Notes: generated by a model not told the origin, from the sequence alone. Counted from the stretch's first letter, positions 45,363 through 54,724 are shown. The stretch is DNA of 64,000 bases from Ancylobacter lacus (GCF_018390635.1 NZ_JAHBGE010000063.1:124001-188000); one strand, 5' to 3'. Numbers and translations are program-made.

Positions 45363-46856
45363 ATGCATGACATCAAGTGGATCCGCGAGGAGCCCCAGGG
45401 CCTCATCCGCGCGCTGACCCGGCGCGGCAGTGATGAGGCCGAGGCGCGGGCGCTGGTCGACGGGCTCATCGCCCTCGACGAGCGCCGCCGCGCCGGCATC
45501 GTGAAGCTGGAAGAGCTGCAGGCGCGCGCGAATAGCCGGGCTAAGCTTATAGGCGCGGCCATGAAGGCCAAGGACTTCGAGTTAGCTGATCGTCTCAAGG
45601 CGGAGGGGACAGGACTTAAAGAGCTGTTCCCTGTCCTAGAAGCCGAGGTGAAGGCCGCCGAGGAGGAGCTGACCGCCGCCCTCGCCGCCATCCCCAACGT
45701 GCCGCTGGACGACGTGCCGGACGGCAAGGACGAGACCGAGAACGTCGATTACGAGCTGGTGCCGCGCGAGGACCTGCCCTCCGGCACCGTGCCGGTGCCG
45801 ATGTGGCGGGAGTACATCTTCACGCCCGAGCAGCATTTCGAGATCGGCGAGGCGATGGGGCTGATGGACTTCGAGGCGGGGGCGAAGCTCTCCGGCGCCC
45901 GCTTCGTGGTGCTCAAGGGCCAGCTCGCGCGGCTGGAGCGCGCCATCGGCCAGTTCTTCCTCGACACCCACACCAGCGAGCACGGCTACACCGAGATCGC
46001 CCCGCCGGTGCTGGTGAAGGACGAGGCGATGTTCGGCACCGCGCAACTGCCCAAGTTCCGGGATGATCAGTTCGCTGCAACGCAATTTCTAGGATCGGAC
46101 GAGCGTGATGCTGAGGCGCGGTTGCTCGCAGATTTGCTATGGGATGAAATTGAAGCGGAGCCAGAATTGGCTGATGCTCACCCGAAGGTGAGGGACAGAA
46201 TTCGAGCCTATCTTGCGAGAGTGAACACCCCGGGCGCTAAACGGGACCTTTGGCTCATCCCCACCGCCGAAGTGCCGCTGACCAATCTCGTCGCCCAGAG
46301 CATCGTGGCGGAGGAGGAGCTGCCACTGCGCCTCACCGCGCTCACCCCCTGCTTCCGCGCCGAGGCCGGGGCGGCGGGGCGCGACACCCGCGGCATGATC
46401 CGCCAGCACCAGTTCAACAAGGTGGAGCTGGTCTCCATCACCACACCGGAACAGTCGGCCTTCGAGCATGAGCGCATGCTGGCCTGCGCCCAGGCAGTGC
46501 TGAAGAAGCTCGGCCTGCATTACCGGGTGATGCGGCTGTGCACCGGCGACATGGGCTTCGCCTCGGCCAAGACCTACGACATCGAGGTGTGGCTGCCGGG
46601 CCAGAACGCCTATCGCGAGATTTCCTCCTGCTCGACCTGCACCGATTTCCAGGCCCGGCGGATGAACGCGCGCTACCGGCCGAAGGAAGGCAAGGGCCCG
46701 CGCTTCGTCCACACGCTGAATGGCTCGGGCGTCGCCGTGGGCCGGGCCATGGTGGCGATCCTCGAGACCTACCAGAACGCGGACGGCTCGGTCGCGGTGC
46801 CGGACGTGCTGAAGCCCTATATGGGCGGGCTCAACCGGATCGAGAAGCCGGTCTGA
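45363..46856 (+). CDS. serS: Seryl-tRNA synthetase with insertion and mosaic codon use
   Basis: Class II synthetase charging tRNA-Ser (and tRNA-Sec where present). Length is 497 residues against the usual about 425-430. Order: N-terminal coiled-coil arm (about residues 30-110), catalytic core with [12 protein letters not shown] (motif 1 region), [33 protein letters not shown] (motif 2; FRAEAG seen) and [24 protein letters not shown] (motif 3). An extra stretch of about 55 residues (about 240-295, [22 protein letters not shown]...) splits LPKFRDDQF from [13 protein letters not shown]. It and part of the arm (45528-45650) use codons rare in the neighbours (TTA, CTA, ATA, AGA); 46081-46200 counts 65 G/C of 120. 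Motifs look intact, so it is probably functional. Confidence 0.95.
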   Translation: MHDIKWIREEPQGLIRALTRRGSDEAEARALVDGLIALDERRRAGIVKLEELQARANSRAKLIGAAMKAKDFELADRLKAEGTGLKELFPVLEAEVKAAEEELTAALAAIPNVPLDDVPDGKDETENVDYELVPREDLPSGTVPVPMWREYIFTPEQHFEIGEAMGLMDFEAGAKLSGARFVVLKGQLARLERAIGQFFLDTHTSEHGYTEIAPPVLVKDEAMFGTAQLPKFRDDQFAATQFLGSDERDAEARLLADLLWDEIEAEPELADAHPKVRDRIRAYLARVNTPGAKRDLWLIPTAEVPLTNLVAQSIVAEEELPLRLTALTPCFRAEAGAAGRDTRGMIRQHQFNKVELVSITTPEQSAFEHERMLACAQAVLKKLGLHYRVMRLCTGDMGFASAKTYDIEVWLPGQNAYREISSCSTCTDFQARRMNARYRPKEGKGPRFVHTLNGSGVAVGRAMVAILETYQNADGSVAVPDVLKPYMGGLNRIEKPV

Positions 46857-46992
46857 GCACCGTCGGCGGGGCCATGGCGGCGTCACGGCGGCATGGCAGA
46901 AGGTGAGGGCCTCCCGGTCGCCACGGGTGAGCCCCGGCCCGCGCGGTGCGGGCGGTGCGCCCCGGCGGGGCGGAACAGGGACGGATATCGGC

Positions 46993-47757
46993 ATGCGCAT
47001 TCTGGTCACCAATGACGACGGCATCCACGCTCCGGGCCTCGACGTGTGCGCGCGCATCGCGGCGGCGCTGTCCGACGATGTGTGGGTGGTGGCGCCGGAA
47101 ACCGACCAGTCCGGCGTGTCGCATTCGCTCTCGCTGTCCGATCCGCTGCGGCTGCGCCGGGTTGAGGAGAAGCGCTTCGCGGTCAAGGGCACCCCGACCG
47201 ATTGCGTCATCATGGGGGTGCGCCACATCCTCGCCGGCCACAAGCCGGACCTCGTGCTCTCCGGCGTCAATCGCGGCCAGAACGTCGCCGAGGATGTCGG
47301 CTATTCCGGCACCGTGGCGGGGGCGATGGAAGGCACGGTGCTCGGCATCCCCTCCATCGCGCTGTCGCAGGCCTATGGCCTCGAGACCCGCACCTTTCCG
47401 CCCTACGACGTCGCCGAGCATTTCGGCGCCGGGGTGGTGCGCAGCCTCCTCGAGGCCGGCATCCCGCGCGGCATCGTGGTGAACGTCAATTTCCCCAATC
47501 GCCCGGTGGCGGAGGTGAAGGGCGTCGCGGTGACGGCCCAGGGCCGGCGCGACCAGGACCTGATCCGCATCGACCCCCGCAATGACGGCCGCGGCAACCC
47601 CTATTACTGGATCGCCTTCGAGAAGCGCATCTTCGAGACGGTGAACGGCTCCGACCTCCACGCGCTGGACGAGGGCCGCATCTCGGTCACCCCGCTGCGG
47701 CTGGACATGACCGACGAGCCGGAGATGACCCGGCTCGCCCGCCACTTCGCGGGGTGA
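46993..47757 (+). CDS. surE: 5'/3'-nucleotidase SurE
   Basis: Metal-dependent nucleoside monophosphatase/exopolyphosphatase, stress survival. Length is 254 residues from ATG 46993. The signature [16 protein letters not shown] with Asp8-Asp9 is intact, followed by [67 protein letters not shown] and [15 protein letters not shown]. It is first in the surE-pcm-nlpD arrangement, known from many proteobacteria; pcm follows after 75 bases. Confidence 0.96.
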   Translation: MRILVTNDDGIHAPGLDVCARIAAALSDDVWVVAPETDQSGVSHSLSLSDPLRLRRVEEKRFAVKGTPTDCVIMGVRHILAGHKPDLVLSGVNRGQNVAEDVGYSGTVAGAMEGTVLGIPSIALSQAYGLETRTFPPYDVAEHFGAGVVRSLLEAGIPRGIVVNVNFPNRPVAEVKGVAVTAQGRRDQDLIRIDPRNDGRGNPYYWIAFEKRIFETVNGSDLHALDEGRISVTPLRLDMTDEPEMTRLARHFAG

Positions 47758-47832
47758 GGGCGGCTGGCCTCGGGCGCCGCCCGGATTACGCTTGGGCAGC
47801 GCGATGATTCGCCGGCCCGCAGGACCTGACGC

Positions 47833-48498
47833 GTGAGCGAGACCGCACCCGAGGACGACACCGACGACGTCAGGCGCGCCGCGCTGATTCTGGCGCTGCG
47901 CCAGCGCGGCATCCGCGATCCCCGGCTGATGCGGGTGCTGGAGACGGTGCCGCGCGAGCGCTTCGTCGCCCCGGAATACCGGGCGCTGGCCTATGCCGAC
48001 CAAGCGCTGCCGATCGCCTGCGGGCAGACCATCAGCCAGCCGGTGGTGGTGGCGCTGATGACGGAGCGGCTCGATCTCCAGCCGCGCCATTCGGTGCTGG
48101 AGGTGGGCACCGGCAGCGGCTACCACGCCGCCATCCTCAGCCGGCTGGCGGGGCGGGTGGTGACGGTGGAGCGGTTCCGCGGCCTCGCCCGCAGCGCCGG
48201 GGAGCGGCTGAAGGAGCTAGGCTTCGACAATGTCGAGGTGCGCCTCGCCGATGGCACCTTCGGCGATCCCGCCCGGGCGCCGTTCGACCGCATCGTGGTC
48301 ACCGCGGCGGTGCCGGAACTGCCGCCCGCCCTGCTGGCGCAGCTTCTGCCCGGCGGCGTGCTGGTCGCCCCCGTCGGCCCGGCCGAGGGACCTCAGCGCC
48401 TCATCCGGTTCGAGCGCACCCCGGAGGGGCTGACGCAGCGGGATGTGATGGCCGTGCGCTTCGTGCCGCTGCTGCCCGGCGTCGCCGCCGTGCTGTGA
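47833..48498 (+). CDS. pcm: Protein-L-isoaspartate O-methyltransferase
   Basis: Repairs isoaspartyl residues in aged proteins using SAM. Length is 221 residues from GTG 47833. Seen: RVLETVPRERFVAPEYRALAYADQALPIACGQTISQPVVVALM (canonical substrate-binding GQTISQP), SAM motif I VLEVGTGSGYHAAILSRLAG, DGTFGDPARAPFDRIVVTAAVPELP, and LLPGGVLVAPVG. The full canonical segment contrasts with the divergent paralogue at 22487. It lies between surE and the nlpD-like gene as in E. coli, though the spacing differs. Confidence 0.94.
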   Translation: MSETAPEDDTDDVRRAALILALRQRGIRDPRLMRVLETVPRERFVAPEYRALAYADQALPIACGQTISQPVVVALMTERLDLQPRHSVLEVGTGSGYHAAILSRLAGRVVTVERFRGLARSAGERLKELGFDNVEVRLADGTFGDPARAPFDRIVVTAAVPELPPALLAQLLPGGVLVAPVGPAEGPQRLIRFERTPEGLTQRDVMAVRFVPLLPGVAAVL

Positions 48499-48608
48499 CA
48501 ATTCGGTCACGGCGAAGCCGGGTCTTTATCCACAACAAGGCCTGCTTAAGGCGCTGTTTACCTATACGGCGGCTTAATTCCCCACGTATTTCAAGCGTGG
48601 TGGGTGCG

Positions 48609-50084
48609 ATGCGTAGCTCTTTCAAGGCCTCCGACTGGCGACACCTCTCCCGGATCGGCGTTGTGGCCCTGATGGCAGGTTCCGCAGCGGCGTGCAGCTC
48701 CAGCAGCAGCCGTTTCGCCGATCCCAATTCCAATCCCTTCGAGACCGGCAGCGCCGGCCCGGCCTATACCGGCTCCGTCGCTGCCGCGCCCACCCCGGCG
48801 GTGCAGCGTGAGCCGATCGGCGGCTATGGCGCCGGTGGCAGTGCCGGCTATGCCTCCGCCTCGAACGGCTATCCCCCGCCGTCCTATCCCGCCGGTGCCG
48901 CGCCCGCCCCGTACCAGACCGCCGCCGCGCCCGCGCCGTACCAGACCCCCGCGCCCTATCAGGCGCCCGCGCCGTATCAGCCGGCTCCGGCTCCCTACCA
49001 GACCGCGGCGCTGAGCCCGCCGGCCGCCACCCCGACCCCCTATGCGCCGGCCCAGCCGCGCTACGCCGCGCCGGCACAGGCGGCCTCGGCCTATCCGGCC
49101 GCCGCGCCCACCCCGCTCGCCCCGGCGACGGCGCCGACCTATGCCGCCGCGCCCCAGCCGATCTACGGCGCCCGGCCGCAGCCGGTCGCGGCCGCGCCGG
49201 CTCCGGTGGCGCCGCAGGTGGCGGCGCAGCCGCGCGCCGGCCAGCCCGCGGTCGCCGCGGCGGCGGGCGGCACCCATGTCGTCACCCCCGGCGAGACGCT
49301 GTCGTCGCTGGCCCGCATGTATGGCGTGCCGCGCGCCACCATCGCCGCCGCCAACGGCATCTCGCCCGATACCGCGGTGCAGATCGGCCAGCGTCTCGTG
49401 ATCCCCGGCACCACCGCCGCGACGGTCGCGGCGCACACCCCGCCCGCCCACACCGCGGCCCCGGTCGCGGTCGCGGCTGCCGCCCCCGTTCCCCCGGCGC
49501 AGCCCGTCGCCGCCGCCCCGCGCACCGTGGCGGTGGACAAGACCCAGCCGGTTGCCACCGCCTCGCTGGCGCAGCCGCCGGCCAAGCCCGCCGCGGCCAA
49601 GCCGGCCGTCGCCGCCGCTGCGCCCGCCGCCGAGCCCAAGCCGCAGACGGTCGCCGCCGTCCAGCCGGCCGCGCCGGTGGACGACGACGCCCGCAACGAC
49701 AACGGCCTGCAGTTCCGCTGGCCGGTGCGCGGCCGCGTCATCTCCACCTTCGGGCCGAAGCCGGGTGGCCAGCAGAATGAGGGCATCAACGTCTCGGTGC
49801 CGGAAGGCACCGCGGTGAAGGCCGCCGAGGACGGCGTCGTCGCCTATGCCGGCAACGAGCTGAAGGGCTACGGCAACCTCGTGCTGATCAAGCACGCCGA
49901 CGGCTACGTCACCGCCTATGCCCACAACAGCGAGATCGACGTGAAGAAGGGCCAGAGCGTGAAGCGCGGCCAGGTCATCGCCAAGGCCGGCCAGACCGGC
50001 AACGTCACCTCGCCGCAGGTGCATTTCGAAATCCGCAAGGGCTCGCAGCCGATCGACCCCTCGCAGCACCTCGCCGGTCTCTGA
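48609..50084 (+). CDS. nlpD: NlpD-like LysM/M23 lipoprotein
   Basis: Outer-membrane lipoprotein with LysM and LytM (M23-like) domains; NlpD activates septal amidases rather than cutting peptidoglycan itself. Length is 491 residues from ATG 48609. Seen: lipoprotein signal RIGVVALMAGSAAAC (Cys29), a long Ala/Pro/Tyr-Gln-rich spacer with PAPYQ repeats (about residues 90-220), LysM domain VVTPGETLSSLARMYGV to RLVIPG (about 223-268), a second Ala/Pro spacer, and the C-terminal LytM domain (FRWPVRGRVISTFGP to VHFEIRKGSQPIDP). The metal ligands are replaced (NEGIN for HxGxD; YAHN; QVHF for HxH), so it is probably non-catalytic. Gene order pcm-nlpD supports the name. Confidence 0.9.
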   Translation: MRSSFKASDWRHLSRIGVVALMAGSAAACSSSSSRFADPNSNPFETGSAGPAYTGSVAAAPTPAVQREPIGGYGAGGSAGYASASNGYPPPSYPAGAAPAPYQTAAAPAPYQTPAPYQAPAPYQPAPAPYQTAALSPPAATPTPYAPAQPRYAAPAQAASAYPAAAPTPLAPATAPTYAAAPQPIYGARPQPVAAAPAPVAPQVAAQPRAGQPAVAAAAGGTHVVTPGETLSSLARMYGVPRATIAAANGISPDTAVQIGQRLVIPGTTAATVAAHTPPAHTAAPVAVAAAAPVPPAQPVAAAPRTVAVDKTQPVATASLAQPPAKPAAAKPAVAAAAPAAEPKPQTVAAVQPAAPVDDDARNDNGLQFRWPVRGRVISTFGPKPGGQQNEGINVSVPEGTAVKAAEDGVVAYAGNELKGYGNLVLIKHADGYVTAYAHNSEIDVKKGQSVKRGQVIAKAGQTGNVTSPQVHFEIRKGSQPIDPSQHLAGL

Positions 50085-50098
50085 GCCGAGGTCCGGCA

Positions 50099-50124
50099 GG
50101 CGGGCCGGCGCCTTCGGGCCCGCC
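50099..50124 (+). terminator. Hairpin after nlpD-like gene
   Basis: Perfect 8-bp stem GGCGGGCC / GGCCCGCC, 10-base loop, 15 bases after the nlpD stop, followed by CGTCTGTCTG. It lies between convergent genes, so it fits a terminator for the plus strand. Confidence 0.5.
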
Positions 50125-50145
50125 CGTCTGTCTGCTGTGAAAGCC

Positions 50146-50166
50146 GGCCCGCCGCTTCGGCGGGCC
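50146..50166 (-). terminator. Hairpin after DUF815 gene
   Basis: Perfect 9-bp stem GGCCCGCCG / CGGCGGGCC with a 3-base loop, 25 bases past the DUF815 stop on the minus strand. With the hairpin at 50099-50124 it probably forms a bidirectional terminator region. Confidence 0.5.
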
Positions 50167-50170
50167 CGAG

Positions 50171-50204
50171 CCGGCTACCGCGCCGCGCCGGCTACCGCGC
50201 CGCG
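50171..50204. repeat. 17-bp tandem duplication at DUF815 stop
   Basis: The 17-base unit CCGGCTACCGCGCCGCG is repeated exactly at 50171-50187 and 50188-50204, with a partial third. The second copy includes the DUF815 stop codon (50192-50194), so the duplication extends past the gene end and does not alter the protein. Confidence 0.9.
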
Positions 50205-51082
50205 CCGGCCAGCGACACGCCGAGCCGTCCCGCCACATCCTGCACATACTGCCAGGCGGTGCGCCCCGAGCGGGCGCCGCGCGTGGTCGCCCATTCCAGC
50301 GCTTCCGCACGCAGCGTGGCGGCATCCAGCGGGATGCCGAAATGGGCGACATAACCTTCCACCATGGCGAGATACTCGTCCTGCGAGCATTTGTGGAAGC
50401 CGAGCCACAGCCCGAAGCGGTCGGAGAGCGACACCTTTTCCTCCACCGCCTCGCCGGGATTGATCGCGGTGGAGCGCTCGTTCTCCATCATGTCGCGCGG
50501 CAGCAGGTGGCGGCGGTTGGAGGTGGCGTAGAAGATCACATTCTCCGGCCGCCCCTCGATGCCGCCTTCCAGCACCGCCTTGAGCGACTTGTAGGAGGTG
50601 TCGTCGGCATCGAAGGAAAGGTCGTCGCAGAACACGATGAAGCGGAAGGGCGCCGGACGCATCAGCGCCATCAGTGCCGGCAGGGTCTCGATGTCCTCGC
50701 GGTGGATCTCCACCAGCTTCAGCGCCGGCCGCCCGCTCGCCGCCATCTCGACATTGACGCTGGCATGGGCCGCCTTCACCAGCGAGCTCTTGCCCATGCC
50801 GCGCGCGCCCCAGAGCAGGGCGTTGTTGGCGGGCAGGCCGCGGGCGAAGCGGGCGGTGTTGTCGAGAAGCTGGTCGCGGGTGCGCTCGATGCCGTGCAGC
50901 AGCGCCATCTCGACCCGGTTGACCCGCGGCACCGGCTCCAGCCGGCGCTCCGCCGCCTGCCAGACGAAGGCGTCGGCGGCGGTGAAATCGGCCCGCGCGG
51001 TGCGACTCGGGGCGAGCCGGTCCAGCGCGTCGGCGATCCGGGCGAGCAGGGGCAGAAGGTCGGGCGCGGCAGGGTCGGTCAT
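50192..51082 (-). CDS. DUF815 AAA-type ATPase
   Basis: DUF815 family P-loop ATPase, found in most alphaproteobacteria; exact role not established. Length is 296 residues from ATG 51082 with GAGGAG upstream; a longer frame to 51124 is unnecessary. Seen: VNRVEMALLHGIERTRDQLLDNTARFARGLPANNALLWGARGMGKSSLVKAA (Walker A GARGMGKSS), Walker B FIVFCDDLSFD, sensor-like IFYATSNRRHLLPRDMMEN, and LSDRFGLWLGFHKCSQDEYL. It converges with nlpD and is divergent from yajC. Confidence 0.92.
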   Translation of the reverse strand: MTDPAAPDLLPLLARIADALDRLAPSRTARADFTAADAFVWQAAERRLEPVPRVNRVEMALLHGIERTRDQLLDNTARFARGLPANNALLWGARGMGKSSLVKAAHASVNVEMAASGRPALKLVEIHREDIETLPALMALMRPAPFRFIVFCDDLSFDADDTSYKSLKAVLEGGIEGRPENVIFYATSNRRHLLPRDMMENERSTAINPGEAVEEKVSLSDRFGLWLGFHKCSQDEYLAMVEGYVAHFGIPLDAATLRAEALEWATTRGARSGRTAWQYVQDVAGRLGVSLAGAAR

Positions 51083-51224
51083 CGTCGGCTCCTCGGGTCC
51101 GGTCCCGGCATATCGGGGCGGCATCGTGCCGGCAAGGGAGACCGCGGCCGGCCATAGGGTCGCGATGACGTCCGTTTGATCGGGAAAGCCTGCCTCTGCG
51201 GCAGGTGGCGCGGTGCGGGCGACG

Positions 51225-51252
51225 TTGCATTCGGCAGGCGCACCAGTATAGT
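51225..51252 (+). promoter_or_regulatory. Likely sigma-70 promoter of yajC-secDF
   Basis: TTGCAT (51225-51230), 16-base spacer, TATAGT (51247-51252), 60 bases before the yajC ATG, in the 230-base gap after the divergent DUF815 gene. It matches the alphaproteobacterial housekeeping consensus better than neighbouring sequence. Confidence 0.55.
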
Positions 51253-51312
51253 CCGCGCCGCTTGCGCCGGCCTCGCCCGCGCTCCCGAGCTCTCGACGGA
51301 CAAGGAACGTCT

Positions 51313-51654
51313 ATGTTCATTTCGCCCGCCTTCGCGCAGGCCGCCGGCGCTCCGGGCGGCACCGACATGCTGATGTCGCTGCTGCCCTTCGTGCTCATCT
51401 TCGTCATCATGTATTTCCTGATCCTGCGCCCGCAGCAGCGCAAGGCGAAGGCGCACCAGGACATGGTCAAGAACATCCGCCGCGGCGACACCGTCGTCAC
51501 CTCCGGCGGCCTCATCGGCAAGGTCACCCGCGTGGTCGACGAGGCCGAGGTGGAAATCCTGATCGGCGAGAATGTGAAGGTCCGCCAGCTCCGTTCCCTC
51601 ATCTCCGACGTGCGCGCCAAGGGCGAGCCGGCGAAGGACGAAGCCGCCGCCTAA
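51313..51654 (+). CDS. yajC: Preprotein translocase subunit YajC
   Basis: Small membrane subunit of the Sec-DF-YajC holotranslocon. Length is 113 residues from ATG 51313. Seen: MFISPAFAQAAG N-terminus, transmembrane LPFVLIFVIMYFLILRPQQRKAK (the RPQQ motif follows), VTSGGLIGKVTRVVD and a short charged C-terminus. First of yajC-secD-secF with secD 60 bases on. Confidence 0.95.
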   Translation: MFISPAFAQAAGAPGGTDMLMSLLPFVLIFVIMYFLILRPQQRKAKAHQDMVKNIRRGDTVVTSGGLIGKVTRVVDEAEVEILIGENVKVRQLRSLISDVRAKGEPAKDEAAA

Positions 51655-51714
51655 TCCATCGTTGCCCAGCACGACCGCGCGCCCGCAGCGGCGGGCGCGA
51701 CCGGAAAGATCGAC

Positions 51715-53313
51715 ATGCTCTATTTTTCGCGATGGAAGGCTCTGGCGATTGTGGCGTTCTGCGCCGTCATCTGCCTCATGGCCGCGCCGAGCCTCCTGCC
51801 CCAGTCGACCTTCGACGCGCTGCCGCACGCGCTGCAGCGCAAGATCGTGCTCGGCCTCGATCTTCAGGGCGGCTCCTATATCGTCCTTCAGGTCGCGCAG
51901 GCGGACGTCCGCAAGGGCCGCCTCGAACAGCTTCGCGACGATGCCCGCGGCGCGCTGCGCGAGGCGCGCATCGGCTATAGCGGCCTCGCCATCCAGGGCA
52001 ATGCGGTCCAGGTGACGATTCGCGACGGGCAGGACGCCGCCGGCGCCTATCAGAAGCTGCGCGGCCTCGCCCAGCCGATCGGCGGCATGGTGGCCCAGAG
52101 CGGCCAGCTCGACACCGACGTCACCCAGAACGGCAATGTCATCACCCTGACCCCGACCGAGGCGGGCATCAATGCCCGCACCATTCAGGCGGTGTCGCAG
52201 TCGATCGAGATCGTCCGCAAGCGCATCGACCAGCTCGGCACCACCGAGCCCTCGATCCAGCGGCAGGGTTCGGACCGCATCCAGGTGCAGGTGCCCGGCC
52301 TGCAGGACCCCTCGCGGCTGAAGGCGCTGCTCGGCCAGACCGCCAAGCTCAGCTTCCGCCTCGTCGACACCTCGATGAACCCGCAGCAGGCGCTGCAGGG
52401 CCGCCCGCCCGCCGGCACCGAGGTGCTGTATTCGCAGGGCGAGCCGAAGGTGCCCTACGTCATCGAGCAGCACGTGCTGGTCGCCGGCGAGGACCTGATC
52501 GACGCCCAGCCCAGCTTCGATCCCAACACCCGCGAGCCCGTCGTCACCTTCCGCTTCAACGGCAACGGCGCCCGCCGCTTCGCCGAGGCGACCCAGGCCA
52601 ATGTCGGCCGTCCCTTCGCCATCGTGCTCGACAACCAGGTCATCTCCGCCCCGGTCATCCGCGAGCCGATCACCGGCGGCTCCGGCCAGATCAGCGGCAG
52701 CTTCACCGTGCAGCAGGCCAACGACCTCGCCATCCTGCTGCGTGCCGGCGCGCTGCCGGTGCCGCTGCAGGTGGTGGAGGAGCGCACGGTCGGTCCCGGC
52801 CTCGGCGCCGATTCCATCCGCGCCGGCATCCTCGCCTCCATTGTCGGCGCCCTTCTCGTCGCCGGCTTCATGATCGCGACCTACGGCCTGTTCGGCGTTG
52901 TGGCGGTGGTGGCGGTGGCGGTGAACGTCGGCATGATCCTCGGCCTGCTCGCCATGCTCGGCGCCACGCTGACCCTGCCGGGCATCGCCGGCATCGTGCT
53001 CACCGTCGGCATCGCGGTCGATTCGAACGTGCTGATCTATGAGCGCATCCGTGAGGAGGCGCGGGCCGGCCGCTCGGCGATCTCGGCGATCGACGCCGGC
53101 TTCTCCCGCGCGCTGTCGACCATTCTCGATTCGAACATCACCACCTTCATCGCGGCGGCGGTGCTGTTCTACATCGGTTCGGGCCCGGTGCGCGGCTTCG
53201 CCATCACCTTCGGCATCGGCATCATCACCACGGTGTTCACCGCCTTCACCCTCACCCGCCTGATGGTGGCGATGTGGGTTCGTGCGCGGCGTCCGCAGCA
53301 CGTGCCGATCTGA
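51715..53313 (+). CDS. secD: Protein translocase subunit SecD
   Basis: SecD, RND-like membrane subunit that uses proton motive force to complete export. Length is 532 residues. Seen: first transmembrane helix LAIVAFCAVICLM, LDLQGGSYIVLQV (D1 motif), SIEIVRKRIDQLGTTEPSIQRQGSDRIQVQVPG in the P1 periplasmic domain, then five C-terminal helices with VGPGLGADSIRAG, VDSNVLIYERIREEARAGRS (D5/D6 motif) and FGIGIITTVFTAF. Family motifs intact; secF follows by 14 bases. Confidence 0.96.
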   Translation: MLYFSRWKALAIVAFCAVICLMAAPSLLPQSTFDALPHALQRKIVLGLDLQGGSYIVLQVAQADVRKGRLEQLRDDARGALREARIGYSGLAIQGNAVQVTIRDGQDAAGAYQKLRGLAQPIGGMVAQSGQLDTDVTQNGNVITLTPTEAGINARTIQAVSQSIEIVRKRIDQLGTTEPSIQRQGSDRIQVQVPGLQDPSRLKALLGQTAKLSFRLVDTSMNPQQALQGRPPAGTEVLYSQGEPKVPYVIEQHVLVAGEDLIDAQPSFDPNTREPVVTFRFNGNGARRFAEATQANVGRPFAIVLDNQVISAPVIREPITGGSGQISGSFTVQQANDLAILLRAGALPVPLQVVEERTVGPGLGADSIRAGILASIVGALLVAGFMIATYGLFGVVAVVAVAVNVGMILGLLAMLGATLTLPGIAGIVLTVGIAVDSNVLIYERIREEARAGRSAISAIDAGFSRALSTILDSNITTFIAAAVLFYIGSGPVRGFAITFGIGIITTVFTAFTLTRLMVAMWVRARRPQHVPI

Positions 53314-53327
53314 GAAAGGCGAGCCCC

Positions 53328-54308
53328 ATGCGTCTGCTTCGCATCGTCCCCGACGATACCCATTTCGACTTCATGCGCTTCCGGCGCATCAGCTTCCCGA
53401 TCTCGGCGCTGCTCTCCATCGTCGCGCTCGTCGCCTTCGCGACGATGGGGCTGAACTTCGGCATCGACTTTAAGGGCGGCACCCTGCTCGAAGTGCGCTA
53501 CCCCAACAACACGCTGAATATCGGCGAGGTCCGCTCCAAGCTGGAGGGGCTGAACTTCGGCGAGGTGCAGATCCAGCAGATCGGCACTGACGGCGAGGTG
53601 CTGATCCGCGTGGCCCAGCAGCCCGGCGGCGAGGCGGCGCAGCAGGCGGTGGTCGGCACCATCCGCACCACGCTCGGCGACCAGGTGGAATACCGCCGGG
53701 TGGAGGTGGTGGGTCCGCGCGTCTCGCAGGAGCTGCTCAGCTACGGCATCATCGGGCTGATGCTCGCGGTCGTCGCGATCCTGATCTATCTGTGGTTCCG
53801 CTTCGAGTGGCAGTTCGCGCTCGGCGCCTCGATCGCCAATTTCCACGACATCGTGCTGACGATCGGCTTCATGTCGATCTTCCAGATCGATTTCGACCTC
53901 ACCAGCGTGGCGGCGCTGCTGACCATTCTCGGCTATTCGCTGAACGACACCATCGTCATCTACGACCGCATCCGCGAGCTGCTGCGGCGCTACAAGAAGA
54001 TGCCGATCGACGAACTGCTGAACCAGTCGGTCAACTCGACCCTGTCGCGCTCGGTCATCACCCATGTCACCGTCACGCTGGCGCTGCTGTCGCTGGTGCT
54101 GTTCGGCGGGCGGGCGATCCATTCCTTCTCGGTCACGATGATGTTCGGCGTGGTGCTGGTCGGCACCTACACCTCGATCTTCATCGCCTCGCCGCTGCTC
54201 ATCTATCTCGGGGTGAACACCCGGGCGATGGAAGAGGCGGCGGCCAAGGACGCCGCCAAGGACGCCGCGCGCAGCAAGGCCGCCCGGGCCGAGCGCACGG
54301 CGGGCTGA
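53328..54308 (+). CDS. secF: Protein translocase subunit SecF
   Basis: SecF partner of SecD, six transmembrane helices. Length is 326 residues from ATG 53328. Seen: LNFGIDFKGGTLLEVRYP (D1 motif), SQELLSYGIIGLMLAVVAILIYLWFRFEWQFALGA, HDIVLTIGFMSIFQIDFDLTSVAALLTILGYSLNDTIVIYDRIRE (D5/D6 motif) and a charged C-terminal tail rich in Ala/Lys. It is followed 2 bases on by the Mth938-domain gene. Confidence 0.96.
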   Translation: MRLLRIVPDDTHFDFMRFRRISFPISALLSIVALVAFATMGLNFGIDFKGGTLLEVRYPNNTLNIGEVRSKLEGLNFGEVQIQQIGTDGEVLIRVAQQPGGEAAQQAVVGTIRTTLGDQVEYRRVEVVGPRVSQELLSYGIIGLMLAVVAILIYLWFRFEWQFALGASIANFHDIVLTIGFMSIFQIDFDLTSVAALLTILGYSLNDTIVIYDRIRELLRRYKKMPIDELLNQSVNSTLSRSVITHVTVTLALLSLVLFGGRAIHSFSVTMMFGVVLVGTYTSIFIASPLLIYLGVNTRAMEEAAAKDAAKDAARSKAARAERTAG

Positions 54309-54310
54309 GC

Positions 54311-54724
54311 GTGGCCGGGCCCGCCGACCGCCGGCCAGGGGCGCCCGTCGCGGGGGCGCCCGCGCACCTGCCCCGACAGGTGCCGATCGAAGGCTATGGC
54401 GCCGGCTTCTTCCACTTTGCCGGCATGGCCTCGTCCGGCTCGGTGCTGGCGCTGCCCTCCGGCATCCATGGCTGGGCGCCGCGCCTTCCCGTCGAGATCA
54501 CCGAGGCGGCGCTCGCCCCGGTCTTCGCCGAGGCGGCGGCGCTGGAACTGCTGCTGATCGGCACCGGCGCCGAGCCGTGGGCCCTGCCGGAGGCGCTGCG
54601 CTGGCGCTTCCGCGACGCCGGCCTCCGGGTCGACGCGCTGCCGACACGCTCGGCCGCCGCCACCTATAACGTGCTGCTCGACGAGGGGCGGGCGGTCGGC
54701 GCCGCCCTGCTCGCAATTTCCTGA
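54311..54724 (+). CDS. Mth938-like domain protein
   Basis: Small protein with an Mth938 (DUF498) domain, related to mitochondrial NDUFAF3, a complex I assembly factor; bacterial role not settled. Length is 137 residues from a GTG at 54311. Seen: VPIEGYGAGFFHFAGMASSGSVLALPSGIHGW, ELLLIGTGAEPWALPEALRWRFRDAGL and PTRSAAATYNVLLDEGRAVGAALLAI, all typical. It lies straight after secF in many alphaproteobacteria. The first 25 residues are Pro/Ala-rich and variable; the start could be later. Confidence 0.88.
   Translation: MAGPADRRPGAPVAGAPAHLPRQVPIEGYGAGFFHFAGMASSGSVLALPSGIHGWAPRLPVEITEAALAPVFAEAAALELLLIGTGAEPWALPEALRWRFRDAGLRVDALPTRSAAATYNVLLDEGRAVGAALLAIS

Noticed and set aside
51189-51205. CCTGCC-TCTGC-GGCAGG hairpin upstream of yajC
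   Set aside because: Only 6-bp arms and no link to the promoter or a reading frame; not distinct enough in GC-rich DNA.
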